In this document: in pieces, positions 29,649-38,895 of the stretch
Layout of the letters: each line of letters opens with the position of its first letter
How positions within the stretch are numbered: the stretch's first letter is position 1
Source: JAAYJR01 sp964563975
GTDB taxonomy: Bacteria > Bacteroidota > Bacteroidia > Bacteroidales > Prolixibacteraceae
DNA length: 64,000 nt
Direction of reading: 5' to 3'
NCBI GenBank assembly: GCA_964563975.1
Contig: CAZLZJ010000003.1
Coordinates: forward strand, 20,447 to 84,446
The notes under the pieces: model-generated
What the model was told of the DNA's origin: nothing
What the model saw: only the letters and a program-made list of their open reading frames with translations
Databases searched by the model: none
Position numbers and translations under genes: made by a program

Positions 29649-30638
29649 TTAATATTTACGCACCTGTAAGCCTGAAATTAAGTTCTTCAGCTGCACTGTT
29701 AAGCTTTTATCCAATGGTAAACTTTCCAGAATGGAAAATACTTTGTTAAAATAGTATTCGATCTTATTTTCAGTTATACTTTTAACAGACAATTTATTGT
29801 AAATGTCAATAACTGCATTTATCTTTTCCTGTTCATTTTGTCCTGACGTTAAAAGCCAGCCTGCCAATTCAGATTTAATATCCTTTCCTGCTATTTCAAA
29901 TGCTTTTACCAGCAAGTAGTTTTTTTTATTACCTGTAATATCGTTGCCTATTTTTTTCCCCAGCAACTCCTGCGAACCATATATATCAAGCAGATCATCC
30001 TGCAACTGAAATGCCATTCCCAAACTGATACCCAAATTATATAGCTGATTGCATATTTCAATGTCAGCCAGACCCAGCATGGCACCTGCCTTTAAACAAT
30101 ATCCGATTAAAACTGCAGTTTTTAATCGGATCATTTCAAAGTAATCAGATTCGCTTATTTCAGCGCAATCTTCAAAATCTATATCATATTGCTGCCCCTC
30201 ACATACCTCAATTGCCGTGGCAGTGAAAAGATTTATTATATCAATTACCCTGTCTGACGCACATTCATTCAAAATACGGTAAGATAAAAAAGCCATTGCA
30301 TCTCCTGAAAGAATAGCATTATTTTCTCCAAACTTTATATAAGCGGAAGGTAAATGGCGCCGGATTTCTGATTTATCTATTATGTCATCATGTAAAAGGG
30401 TAAAGTTGTGAAAAACTTCAACTGATACTGCTGCGGGCAGCGCCTGTGATAAATCATCCGAAAAAATATTATAGCTGAGAAGTAAAAGTATGGGCCTTAA
30501 TCTTTTTCCTCCCATCTGCAATGAGTATATCATCGGTTTATATAACATTGACGGCTCAATATGGGTCAATTCCGATAATTGCTTTTCAATCCCGCTGTTA
30601 ACTATACTTTGCAATTCTTTAACCAAATATTGTTTCAT
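29649..30638 (-). CDS. Polyprenyl diphosphate synthase (trans-isoprenyl)
   Basis: Condenses isopentenyl diphosphate units onto an allylic primer. The 329-residue protein carries both aspartate-rich motifs: DDIID at 84-88 (first) and DDLLD at 214-218 (second), plus GGKRLRP at 43-49. Residues just before the first motif (VFHNFTLL) include bulky side chains, which in this family tend to limit chain length, so a farnesyl/geranylgeranyl product is plausible, but octaprenyl-type products are not excluded. The start overlaps the upstream exporter gene by 4 bases (ATGA), implying coupled translation with the MMPL-type protein. Confidence 0.92.
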   Translation of the reverse strand: MKQYLVKELQSIVNSGIEKQLSELTHIEPSMLYKPMIYSLQMGGKRLRPILLLLSYNIFSDDLSQALPAAVSVEVFHNFTLLHDDIIDKSEIRRHLPSAYIKFGENNAILSGDAMAFLSYRILNECASDRVIDIINLFTATAIEVCEGQQYDIDFEDCAEISESDYFEMIRLKTAVLIGYCLKAGAMLGLADIEICNQLYNLGISLGMAFQLQDDLLDIYGSQELLGKKIGNDITGNKKNYLLVKAFEIAGKDIKSELAGWLLTSGQNEQEKINAVIDIYNKLSVKSITENKIEYYFNKVFSILESLPLDKSLTVQLKNLISGLQVRKY

Positions 30639-33031
30639 GACTCAAATTTAACATTTTCAACAACATTAAGTTCTTCAGATTCATTATTCTGCCCATTTGT
30701 GTGAATATCCAACAGAGGATTAACAAAAGCATTAGTAGTAGTCAGTCTGTCAAGTCCTGTTATAAGTGATGGAAGAAGTATTAAATTAGAGGTCACTGCC
30801 ACAAAAAGAGTCATGGAAACCAAAACACCCATTGCCACAGTTCCCCCAAAACCTGAAAAAGCAAAAATTCCAAAGCCAAAAAAGAGAACTACAAAAGTAT
30901 ATATCATACTTACTCCTGTTTCTCTCATTGCCAATACAACAGAGCGTCTTATATCCCGATTTGTTGCTTTAAGTTCCAATCTGTACTTAGCAAGAAAATG
31001 AATTGTATTATCAACAGAGATGCCAAAGGCTATATTAAAAACCAATATTGTAGATGCTTTTATCGGGATTCCTGAAAAACCCATAAAAGCAGCAGTGAAA
31101 ATAAGAGGTATAATATTGGGGGTTAAGGAGAGTAAAACCATTCTCCATGATGAGAACATTGTTGCCATAAATGCAGAAATCAATAAAACCGCTAATCCAA
31201 GACTTGAAAAAAGGTTTTTCAAAAGATATTGAGTGCCCTTAAAAGATGTTACACTTGAACCGGTTACTGTTACATCATATTGATCGGGAGAAAAAATAGA
31301 GTCTATAACTATATGGAATTCATGGTTGAACTCTTCCATATACTTAGTACCCATGTCTTTCATGCGTAAACTGACTCTTGTAACCTGCTTTGCACTATCC
31401 ATAAATGAATGTAACAGCCCTGAATCCTTTTCACCTATTGCTGCATATTGCATTATAAAATTGATCTCCCTGCTGTTTGGCAAACTGTAATATGCCTCCC
31501 TGCCATTATAAAAAGCTTGTTTGGAGAATTTAAGAAGATTCAGCAATGAAAGGGGTGATGAAAGCTCCGGATAACAGGACAATTTATTCTCAAGTTGCTC
31601 TAACTTATTGAATGTAGCCAATTGAAGCACTCCTCCCGGTTTTTTTGTATCTACCATAATTTCAAGTGGCATCAATCCGTCAAAATTTGACTCAAAAAAT
31701 TTAAGGTCTTTATAAACAGGGTCACTTTCGGGAATATCATCTACCATATAACCTGAACTTTTCATAAGTGTAATGCCATAAATGCCCAATGACAACACTG
31801 CAACTGCCGAAAAGTAAACTTTTTTCCTGTGGTGCCCTGTAATATAAATAAGGTATCTTATGATCCCGGACACCATACGGTTATCAAGATGACTTACATG
31901 TCTTGGCAAGGGAGGGCCGATAGAGCTGAAAATTATAGGAATAAGGAGTAAAGAGAGTAAAAACAATCCCATTATATTCAAAGAGGCAATTATCCCAAAC
32001 TGCTTTAAAATATCGCTTTTTACAATGATAAATGTAGCAAATCCTGATGCTGTTGTAAGGTTAGTAAGAAATGTTGCATTTCCGATTTTCATAATAACCC
32101 TTTGAAGAGCTTTAATTTTATTTCCATGATTCATATATTCATGATGAAACTTATTCAGCATGTATATACTGTTGGGGATACCTATTACAATTAACAAAGG
32201 GGGGATCATACCTGTAAGGAGAGTTATTTTATATCCAAATAGAGATAACATTCCCATGGCCCATACAACTCCTGTAAGTACTATCAGAACAGGTACAATT
32301 ACAGCCTTAAATGATCTGAAAAAAACAAAAAGAACAATGATACAGATAGTCAGTGCCAATATACTGAACAGATATAACTCTTTTTTTATTTTAATTGAGT
32401 TAACTACCCTGATATAGGGCAATCCGGAATAATGCAGATCTTCGCCCTGCTCTTTTTCAAACTTTTCACAAATCCGTTTGATTGAACGTATCATCTTCTC
32501 CCTTTCACGGGTATGCATTCTCTCTTTGTTAACAGTAATTGCCAAAAGATAAGTATCAGTTTCCGGATTGTAAAGGGTATTTTTATAAAAGGGAAGAGTT
32601 TTAAACTTTTTTGACAATAAATCTATACCTTCCTGATTATCAATACTATCAGGAAACACCTCCACAATTTCAAATTTATGCTTTTCACTGTTTTTTATCA
32701 GATTATATGAATTTGATACAGACAATAAATTCTCAACTCCATCAACCTCAGCAAGCTCGTCACATAACATTCTCCATCTCTTAAACCTGTCGATCTGAAA
32801 AAAATCATGGTCCTGTATTCCTATAACTATCAGGTTTCCCTCTTCACCAAATATATCTACAAATTTTCTATAATCTTTATATGCCTGATCCTTTCGTGGC
32901 AATAGTGATGCATATTCATACGACATCTCCACTTTAGAAGCATAAAACCCTAAAAAAACTGTAATGGTAAATAAAATGCTGAGTAAAAGTATTTTATTTC
33001 TAAGAATAATTCCGGATACTTTCAGCCACAT
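30635..33031 (-). CDS. MMPL/RND-superfamily lipid or hydrophobe exporter
   Basis: A 798-residue membrane protein with the duplicated RND fold in its short form: one helix, a periplasmic loop of about 170 residues, five helices, then a repeat. The SSD-like segments GMIPPLLIVIGIPNSIYMLNKF (partial) and VFNIAFGISVDNTIHFLAKY mark TM4 and TM10, the latter retaining Asp. This is the MMPL/HpnN-like class that moves lipids such as hopanoids or menaquinone-like compounds, rather than drug pumps. Coupling to a prenyl synthase gene by a 4-base overlap suggests an isoprenoid-related cargo; that is inference. Confidence 0.9.
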   Translation of the reverse strand: MWLKVSGIILRNKILLLSILFTITVFLGFYASKVEMSYEYASLLPRKDQAYKDYRKFVDIFGEEGNLIVIGIQDHDFFQIDRFKRWRMLCDELAEVDGVENLLSVSNSYNLIKNSEKHKFEIVEVFPDSIDNQEGIDLLSKKFKTLPFYKNTLYNPETDTYLLAITVNKERMHTREREKMIRSIKRICEKFEKEQGEDLHYSGLPYIRVVNSIKIKKELYLFSILALTICIIVLFVFFRSFKAVIVPVLIVLTGVVWAMGMLSLFGYKITLLTGMIPPLLIVIGIPNSIYMLNKFHHEYMNHGNKIKALQRVIMKIGNATFLTNLTTASGFATFIIVKSDILKQFGIIASLNIMGLFLLSLLLIPIIFSSIGPPLPRHVSHLDNRMVSGIIRYLIYITGHHRKKVYFSAVAVLSLGIYGITLMKSSGYMVDDIPESDPVYKDLKFFESNFDGLMPLEIMVDTKKPGGVLQLATFNKLEQLENKLSCYPELSSPLSLLNLLKFSKQAFYNGREAYYSLPNSREINFIMQYAAIGEKDSGLLHSFMDSAKQVTRVSLRMKDMGTKYMEEFNHEFHIVIDSIFSPDQYDVTVTGSSVTSFKGTQYLLKNLFSSLGLAVLLISAFMATMFSSWRMVLLSLTPNIIPLIFTAAFMGFSGIPIKASTILVFNIAFGISVDNTIHFLAKYRLELKATNRDIRRSVVLAMRETGVSMIYTFVVLFFGFGIFAFSGFGGTVAMGVLVSMTLFVAVTSNLILLPSLITGLDRLTTTNAFVNPLLDIHTNGQNNESEELNVVENVKFES

Positions 33032-33226
33032 AATTTTTGCCTAAAGAAATGCGAAAATAAAAGAATTATTGGATTATGCAGGCCTATCTATTCACTTAAT
33101 TGAATACTTTGAAATAAAATATAAAATAACCTTCGGATAAATTCTCTTGATAAAGCTAAGCAGCCGGAAAAGAGGAGATGCATTCAAAACAGAATGATTT
33201 ATATTGACAATATAATTTTCAGAAAA

Positions 33227-33943
33227 TCAATACCTTTTACCATCAGGTGACACCATCGGAACAAAACGAACCGGTAAAATATTGCGTTCCCTGATTTTAC
33301 CGCTCTTTTTTGTTAATATAATCAAGTGCTGAACAGGATCTTTACCTACGGGTATAATCATTCTGCCCCCTTCTGCAAGTTGCTCCTGCAAAGGCCCGGG
33401 TATCCGTTCAGGTGCACAAGTGACAATAATTGCATCAAACGGAGCATATAAAGGCCATCCCAAATACCCGTCGCCAATAAGGCATTGGATATTATCATAC
33501 CCCAACTTTTTAAAAAGCTTCTCAGCTTTTACTCCAAGTTTATCAAAAATTTCAATGGTAAAAACAGAATCACAAATTTCAGCCAAAATAGCGGCCTGGT
33601 ATCCCGACCCGGTTCCAATTTCCAAAACTTTGTCATTTTTTTTAAGCTTCAAGGCCTCTGTCATAAATGCAACAATATATGGCTGCGAGATAGTCTGCCC
33701 TTCGTCAATGGGAAGGGGCGAATCGTTATATGCAAAAGGGATATATTGTGGCAAAACAAATTTATGCCTTTCAACCTTAAGCATGGCCTCAAGAACCTTT
33801 TTATCGGAAACCCCCCGTGCTTCAATCTGTGTATCAACCATTTTCTGCCTTAAAATAAAAAATGAATCATCAGCTTGCCCGCATGAACAAAAAGGAATTA
33901 CTGCACCAAAAAGTAACAGACAATAAAAAAACTTTCTCCTCAT
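33227..33943 (-). CDS. pcm: Protein-L-isoaspartate O-methyltransferase with signal peptide
   Basis: PIMT methylates abnormal L-isoaspartyl residues using SAM. The 238-residue protein has the SAM-binding motif EIGTGSGYQ (108-116), the substrate loop DSPLPIDEGQTISQPYIV and post-motif IIVTCAPERIPGPLQEQL. Unusually, the first 21 residues form a lipoprotein/Sec-type signal (MRRKFFYCLLLFGAVIPFCSC) ahead of an otherwise canonical cytosolic-type enzyme. Periplasmic placement is predicted, yet SAM is not expected there. An internal start at Met35 (MVDTQIEARG, close to the usual PIMT beginning) could give a cytosolic form. Confidence 0.9.
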   Translation of the reverse strand: MRRKFFYCLLLFGAVIPFCSCGQADDSFFILRQKMVDTQIEARGVSDKKVLEAMLKVERHKFVLPQYIPFAYNDSPLPIDEGQTISQPYIVAFMTEALKLKKNDKVLEIGTGSGYQAAILAEICDSVFTIEIFDKLGVKAEKLFKKLGYDNIQCLIGDGYLGWPLYAPFDAIIVTCAPERIPGPLQEQLAEGGRMIIPVGKDPVQHLIILTKKSGKIRERNILPVRFVPMVSPDGKRY

Positions 33944-34096
33944 TTCAAAAAAATTAAGTCATCCGGATTACACGAAAAAAACCACCGGGTTCATATAAAA
34001 AATGAAGTATCCTATTTGGTGGCTTAATAATTTATTAATTCTGCCTGATAATATAAAATAAAAATTCAGAGATTTCAAATTATATTATTAATTTAG

Positions 34097-34128
34097 TCCT
34101 ACTAATATTATAGGATTAATAGGATTAA
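34097..34128. promoter_or_regulatory. Candidate operator upstream of the YceI-Rrf2 cluster
   Basis: An imperfect palindrome (TCCTA, C, TAATATTA, TAGGA; 34097-34115) runs into two exact tandem copies of TAGGATTAA (34111-34119 and 34120-34128). It ends 21 bases before the YceI start. The cluster encodes its own Rrf2 regulator, so autoregulation through this site is a reasonable guess. No other copy of the motif was searched for computationally. Confidence 0.35.
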
Positions 34129-34149
34129 TAATTAAACAACTATCGTACA

Positions 34150-34758
34150 ATGGAAACAATTAAATTAAAAGCCCTGATACTCAGCTCAATATTGCTAATT
34201 GCAACAGCCGGGTTATATTCTCAGAATCTTTTCAAGTTATTATCAGAAAGTAGTTCTTTACAAATAGCAGGTACTTCTTCAATTCATGACTGGGAGATGG
34301 AAGCTTCAAATTTCCATTCTGAAGCTTTATTGCAAATCGATCCGGGCAATAGTATTTCTGTTAATCTGGTTGAATTTATATGTCCGGTAGCCGGGATCAG
34401 CAGTGGTAATAAAATAATGGATAATAAAACTTACAAAGCATTAAAAGAGGAGCAACATCCCGAAATTAATTTTTCAGTCAACCCTCAAAAAAATGTCAGG
34501 CTAAGCAATAACAATGGAGTTGTTAACGGAATACTTACAATTGCAGGGGTTACAAAAGAGGCGGTTTTCCCCTGTAATTTAGCTTTTATCACTGCCGACC
34601 GGTTTAAAATATCCGGCAAAGTACCATTAAAAATGTCGGATTTTAATATAAAACCTCCGACAGCTATGATGGGGGCTCTTAAATCAGGTGATGAAGTTGT
34701 GGTAAAATTCAATTTTGAATTTAATCTAAGTTCACAGGAATTGACTAAATATGAATAA
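34150..34758 (+). CDS. YceI-family periplasmic protein
   Basis: YceI proteins are extended lipocalin-like barrels that bind long isoprenoids or amphiphiles. The 202-residue protein has an N-terminal Sec signal (LILSSILLIATAGLYSQ) and family features: GTSSIHDWEMEAS near the mature start, the NKIMDNKTYKALKEEQHPEINF helix-strand stretch (in pieces), and VNGILTIAGVTKEAVFP. The sequence ends in a beta-strand, DEVVVKFNFEFNLS. It is the first gene of a four-gene same-strand group with a porin-like protein, an Rrf2 regulator and a P-ATPase, 24 bases before the next gene. Confidence 0.9.
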   Translation: METIKLKALILSSILLIATAGLYSQNLFKLLSESSSLQIAGTSSIHDWEMEASNFHSEALLQIDPGNSISVNLVEFICPVAGISSGNKIMDNKTYKALKEEQHPEINFSVNPQKNVRLSNNNGVVNGILTIAGVTKEAVFPCNLAFITADRFKISGKVPLKMSDFNIKPPTAMMGALKSGDEVVVKFNFEFNLSSQELTKYE

Positions 34759-34782
34759 CCAACAATACAAAAATTTTAACAT

Positions 34783-35949
34783 ATGCAAAAACCGTTAATA
34801 TTTATATGCCTTATACTGATAAGCTTAACCTCTATTTCACAACAATTTGAAAAGCCAAAGCCTAACACAGATAATTTTAATAAAGTTGAAGTGAAAGTAG
34901 GAGGTGATTTTGCCATACAGTTTCAGGCAATTGATCATGAAGCTCCTGTTGAGTTGATCGATCTGAAAAACAATTTCAACCTTCCAACGGCAAACCTCAG
35001 CATCACAGCCTCATTAGCCCCGGGAATAGTACTGTTCATAAATAACTATATGTCATCCCGGCATCACAATGAGGCATGGGTTGAAGGGGGTTATCTGACG
35101 ATTGACAAATTACCTTTTTTACCTGTTACTGACAATATTATGCAGTATCTTACTATCAAGGCGGGAGTAATGATGCCCAATTACGGAGATGCTCACTATT
35201 TTCGCAGTAACAATGCATCTGTCCTTAATAATCCCTTTGTTGGCAGTTGGGTTATGGATGCTTATACAACCAATCCCGGAATGGAAATAATGTTCAGGAA
35301 TAACGGCTTTCTTGCCCTGATCGGAGCCAATAATGGTCGTGTAAGTTACGGAACAGGTAATAATATTGGAGAAGACCTGGTTTTCAACTGGAAGTTGGCT
35401 TATGATAAAAATATCAATAATAATCTGAGGATCCGGGCTTCACTTTCAGGCTTTCACGTTGGCGAAGGCCATAGCGGAGCTTATTTATGGGGCGGTGACC
35501 GTGCCGGGGCAAGATATTACAGCGTTATGCAGGCCATTACGGCTACCGGTGATAATTTTAACTCAGGTCGCTGGACACCCGGAAGCGGCCAGACTCAAAT
35601 GAATAGTTATATGGCAAATTTATTTGCAAAATATCACGGATTGGAAGTTTTTGGTATCTTTGAATCAATGAAGGGAGTTAAAAACAATGCTGACCAACAT
35701 TTTACGCAGACAGCCCTTCAGGCAATATACAGATTAGGTTCATTTTACATTGGAACACGATTTAACAAAGTGTCGGATAATAACGGATCAACTGTGGAAC
35801 GAATCAATTTAGGAGGCGGATGGTATATGGTTAATAATGTATTGATTAAATTAGATTATGTAACACAAAAATATGATGGCCGGGCACATGGTGTTATTGA
35901 CGGGGGAAAATTTAACGGACCTGTAATTGAAGCTGCAATATCTTTCTAA
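34783..35949 (+). CDS. Porin-like outer membrane protein
   Basis: The 388-residue protein starts with a Sec signal (MQKPLIFICLILISLTSISQQ). It continues as a long series of amphipathic strands with aromatic girdles (LSITASLAPGIVLFINNYM, FYIGTRFNKVSDN) and ends with a C-terminal AISF, the terminal-phenylalanine pattern of outer-membrane barrels. About 16 strands would fit. Similar proteins in Bacteroidota are annotated as hypothetical or porin. It lies 24 bases after YceI and 15 bases before the Rrf2 gene, so all three are probably one transcript. Cargo unknown. Confidence 0.8.
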   Translation: MQKPLIFICLILISLTSISQQFEKPKPNTDNFNKVEVKVGGDFAIQFQAIDHEAPVELIDLKNNFNLPTANLSITASLAPGIVLFINNYMSSRHHNEAWVEGGYLTIDKLPFLPVTDNIMQYLTIKAGVMMPNYGDAHYFRSNNASVLNNPFVGSWVMDAYTTNPGMEIMFRNNGFLALIGANNGRVSYGTGNNIGEDLVFNWKLAYDKNINNNLRIRASLSGFHVGEGHSGAYLWGGDRAGARYYSVMQAITATGDNFNSGRWTPGSGQTQMNSYMANLFAKYHGLEVFGIFESMKGVKNNADQHFTQTALQAIYRLGSFYIGTRFNKVSDNNGSTVERINLGGGWYMVNNVLIKLDYVTQKYDGRAHGVIDGGKFNGPVIEAAISF

Positions 35950-35964
35950 TTAAAATAGTTTATT

Positions 35965-36405
35965 TTGCGATTTAGCACAAAAATACGATATGGCATAAGG
36001 GCAATGTTGGAAATTGCATTAAATGATGTTGACAGTGGTATCTATCAAAAAGAGATTGCTGAAAATCAAAGTATATCCTATAAGTATCTTGATCAAATTA
36101 TTGGTGCTTTGAGGGTAGCCGGGCTAATAACAAAAGCAGGAGGACAAAGAAGCGGTTATATTCTGACTCGCAAACCTTCTGAAATTACCATGCTGGAAAT
36201 ACACAGCGCTTTTGAACCGGGTATCTGTGTAATTAATTGCCTTTCAAGTAATGTGCACTGTAAAAGGGAAAGTTATTGTGCCATGCGTAAATTCTGGGGT
36301 AATCTTAATAGTTTAATCATCAACTATTTCAAATCAACAACATTACAAGATCTTATGGATAACCAGCTGATACTTAATGAGCAGGAGTTAGCGGCAAATG
36401 GTTAA
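35965..36405 (+). CDS. Rrf2-family transcriptional regulator with Fe-S-type cysteines
   Basis: A 146-residue winged-helix regulator of the IscR/NsrR family. Start is TTG at 35965 (no ATG fits), giving MRFSTKIRYGIRAMLEIAL, the standard Rrf2 opening with the helix-turn-helix at about 28-52 (ENQSISYKYLDQIIGAL). Cysteines 88, 92, 99 and 105 match the spacing of the Fe-S ligands in IscR-type sensors, so it may sense redox state, nitric oxide or metal stress. It follows the porin-like gene by 15 bases and precedes the P-ATPase by about 175. Likely targets are the operator-like sites at 34097 and 36425. Confidence 0.92.
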   Translation: MRFSTKIRYGIRAMLEIALNDVDSGIYQKEIAENQSISYKYLDQIIGALRVAGLITKAGGQRSGYILTRKPSEITMLEIHSAFEPGICVINCLSSNVHCKRESYCAMRKFWGNLNSLIINYFKSTTLQDLMDNQLILNEQELAANG

Positions 36406-36424
36406 GAGCTGTTACTGCACATCC

Positions 36425-36439
36425 GAACAAATCTTGTTC
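36425..36439. promoter_or_regulatory. Perfect inverted repeat, candidate operator before copA
   Basis: GAACAAATCTTGTTC is a perfect 6-base inverted repeat with a 3-base spacer, located just after the Rrf2 gene and about 145 bases upstream of the P-ATPase start. The spacing suits a dimeric winged-helix regulator. No poly-T tract follows, so a terminator is less likely. Confidence 0.35.
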
Positions 36440-36582
36440 TGAAGATGTTATACTTGAACGATTATCAAACTTTTACCATAAAAATTAAAATTCAGTTATT
36501 TGTAACAACTATTTTATAAACTTTTAACATCTGAAAGTATATAAAAAATTGTGCCGGTATCAATATTTTATGCAAAGTGAAT

Positions 36583-38874
36583 ATGAAAAAGGGATCAGCA
36601 TGTTGTGATCACAAAAGTGATCATTCAGAAAAAAAAGTGTTTGTTTCAACAGAAGGGAACTACTATTGCCCAATGCGATGCGAAGGTGATAAATATTATA
36701 TGCAGCCGGGCGATTGCCCTGTATGTGGCATGAGCCTTATCAAAAATGAGCCTGTACCCCAATCAGCGCTAATATATTACTGCCCGATGCATCCTGAAAT
36801 AAAACAGGATCATCCCGGAAATTGCACTAAATGCGGAATGGCTTTGATTCCCGATAAAGCAAGAGGCAATGAAGAAAAAGAGGCCTGGAAAAAGATGGCC
36901 GGCAAACTCTGGCTTTCTCTGGCCTTAACTATTCCTGTTTTCATAATCGCCATGTCGGATATGGTAAATTTTTTAAATCCTGAAGCAATCGCTTCGAAAA
37001 AATTTTGGGGATTTTTCCAGTTTATTTTAACAACTCCAATAATTTTTTATACCGGCCGTGATTTTTTTAAAAGAGGCATTAACTCGGTGTACAGGAGGTC
37101 ACCAAATATGTGGACTCTCATATCGGCAGGGGTTGGAGCTGCATACATATTCAGTGTTGTTGCCCTTTTCATACCGGATCTGTTCCCCATACAGTTTAAA
37201 GACAGTGACGGAAATGTTCATCTCTATTTTGAAGCAGCAGCAGTAATCCTGACACTTGTGTTACTGGGGCAAGTACTTGAGCTAAGAGCACACAGTAAGG
37301 CTAATACTGCAATAAAAGCATTGTTAAGCCTCATACCTCCTGTTGCGCGATTAGTAAATAACGGAGAAGACAGAGAGATCCCTTTGGAAAAAGTGGTTGT
37401 TGGAAATATCCTGAGAGTGAAGCCCGGCGAAAAAATACCTGTTGATGGAATTATTACCGAAGGAACAGCAGTAATTGACGAAAGTATGATTACCGGCGAG
37501 CCGATTCCGGTTGATAAAACAACCCACGACCATGTTACGGGAGGAACAATTAACGGAAAGACCACTTTCCTGATGAAAGCAGAAAAGGTTGGTTCGGACA
37601 CACTGCTGGCACATATAGTTGAAATGGTTAACCGGGCAAGCCTTACAAAAGCGCCAATACAGAAACTTGCTGATATAGCATCCCGTTATTTTGTGCAAAT
37701 TGTAATAAGCATTGCCTTGCTTACATTTGGAGTATGGGCCCTTTGGGGACCCGAACCGGCTTATGTTTATGCTTTTATAAATGCAATAGCTGTTCTGATT
37801 ATTGCATGCCCCTGTGCTTTGGGACTGGCAACTCCTATGTCGATAATGGTGGGAACGGGACGGATGGCCCGTGAAGGGGTTTTGATTAAAGATGCTGCAG
37901 CTATTGAGGATATGAATAAAATTGATACTCTTATAATAGATAAAACAGGAACAATTACAGAGGGTAAACCGGCCCTTAAAGGGTATAAATCTTTTGGAGC
38001 ATTATCTGATGATGAAGTATTGAGTTATGCTGCATCTGTTGATGCAAACAGTGAGCATCCGGTAGCTGAAGCCATTGTAAAAGGAGCTAAAGAAAAAGGG
38101 ATAAAAATATTTGCAGTAGACAATTTTGAATCGGTTACAGGCAAAGGGGTAAAAGGATCTTACAAAGGTAAAAAAATAGGATTGGGAAATAGCCGGATGA
38201 TTGAAGACTTTAAAATAGAATTATCTGCAGAGCATAAAAAGGGAGTCAAAGAGTGGCAATTAACCGGTCAAACCGTAATGTTCCTTATCATTGAAAATGA
38301 AATTGCAGGTATTGTAAGTGTAGCCGACACTATTAAGCCCGGCTCTGCCAAAGCAATAAAATCTTTGAAAAAAATGGGAATCAGGGTCTATATGCTTACC
38401 GGTGATAACAAATTTACTGCAAAAACTGTTGCAGAAAAGTTAAAGATTGATGAGTATCAGGCAGATTGTCTTCCTGAAGATAAATTTAACAAAGTGAAAG
38501 AGCTGCAGGATAAGGGCAGGATAGTTGCAATGGCCGGAGACGGAATAAATGATGCCCCTGCCCTTGAACTTGCAAATGTGGGTATTGCAATGGGTAACGG
38601 AACTGATATTGCTATGCAAAGTTCAAAAATAGCTTTGGTAAAAGGAGACCTTAACGGAATAGTTAAAGCAAGAGAGTTGAGTCATAAAGTGATGCGCAAT
38701 ATTAAACAAAACCTGTTTTTTGCTTTTGCCTACAATGCATTGGGGGTACCTGTGGCCGCAGGTATACTTTTCCCTTTTTTTGGTATACTCCTTAGCCCGA
38801 TGATAGCTGCAGCTGCCATGAGCTTCAGTTCAGTTTCAGTTATATCAAATGCTTTAAGATTAAAAAAAGAGTAA
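36583..38874 (+). CDS. copA: Copper-type heavy-metal P-type ATPase (P1B)
   Basis: An inner-membrane pump that expels Cu(I) (or a related soft metal) using ATP. The ATG at 36583 is preferred to a GTG 6 bases upstream. In place of CxxC HMA domains, the N-terminus has an SACC motif and two zinc-ribbon-like heavy-metal-binding modules (YYCPMRCEG...CPVCGM and YYCPMHPEI...CTKCGM). Eight helices follow, with the metal site CPC at 409-411, TGES-type actuator loop (MITGEPIPV), phosphorylation Asp453 in DKTGT, SEHPVAEA and GDGINDAPAL. The C-terminal membrane segment FFAFAYNALGVPVAAG fits the P1B-1 copper class. 763 residues. Confidence 0.95.
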   Translation: MKKGSACCDHKSDHSEKKVFVSTEGNYYCPMRCEGDKYYMQPGDCPVCGMSLIKNEPVPQSALIYYCPMHPEIKQDHPGNCTKCGMALIPDKARGNEEKEAWKKMAGKLWLSLALTIPVFIIAMSDMVNFLNPEAIASKKFWGFFQFILTTPIIFYTGRDFFKRGINSVYRRSPNMWTLISAGVGAAYIFSVVALFIPDLFPIQFKDSDGNVHLYFEAAAVILTLVLLGQVLELRAHSKANTAIKALLSLIPPVARLVNNGEDREIPLEKVVVGNILRVKPGEKIPVDGIITEGTAVIDESMITGEPIPVDKTTHDHVTGGTINGKTTFLMKAEKVGSDTLLAHIVEMVNRASLTKAPIQKLADIASRYFVQIVISIALLTFGVWALWGPEPAYVYAFINAIAVLIIACPCALGLATPMSIMVGTGRMAREGVLIKDAAAIEDMNKIDTLIIDKTGTITEGKPALKGYKSFGALSDDEVLSYAASVDANSEHPVAEAIVKGAKEKGIKIFAVDNFESVTGKGVKGSYKGKKIGLGNSRMIEDFKIELSAEHKKGVKEWQLTGQTVMFLIIENEIAGIVSVADTIKPGSAKAIKSLKKMGIRVYMLTGDNKFTAKTVAEKLKIDEYQADCLPEDKFNKVKELQDKGRIVAMAGDGINDAPALELANVGIAMGNGTDIAMQSSKIALVKGDLNGIVKARELSHKVMRNIKQNLFFAFAYNALGVPVAAGILFPFFGILLSPMIAAAAMSFSSVSVISNALRLKKE

Positions 38875-38895
38875 TACAATCAGATACAGAAAAGT

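Noticed and set aside
33092..33187. Small minus-strand frame after the pcm gene (31 codons from a TTG)
   Set aside because: It has no ATG, is very short, and its composition is not distinctive, so it cannot be told from chance. The rest of the 195-base gap shows nothing.
33975..34022. CCACC and GGTGG pair as a terminator between pcm and YceI
   Set aside because: The loop is about 35 bases and no T-run follows.
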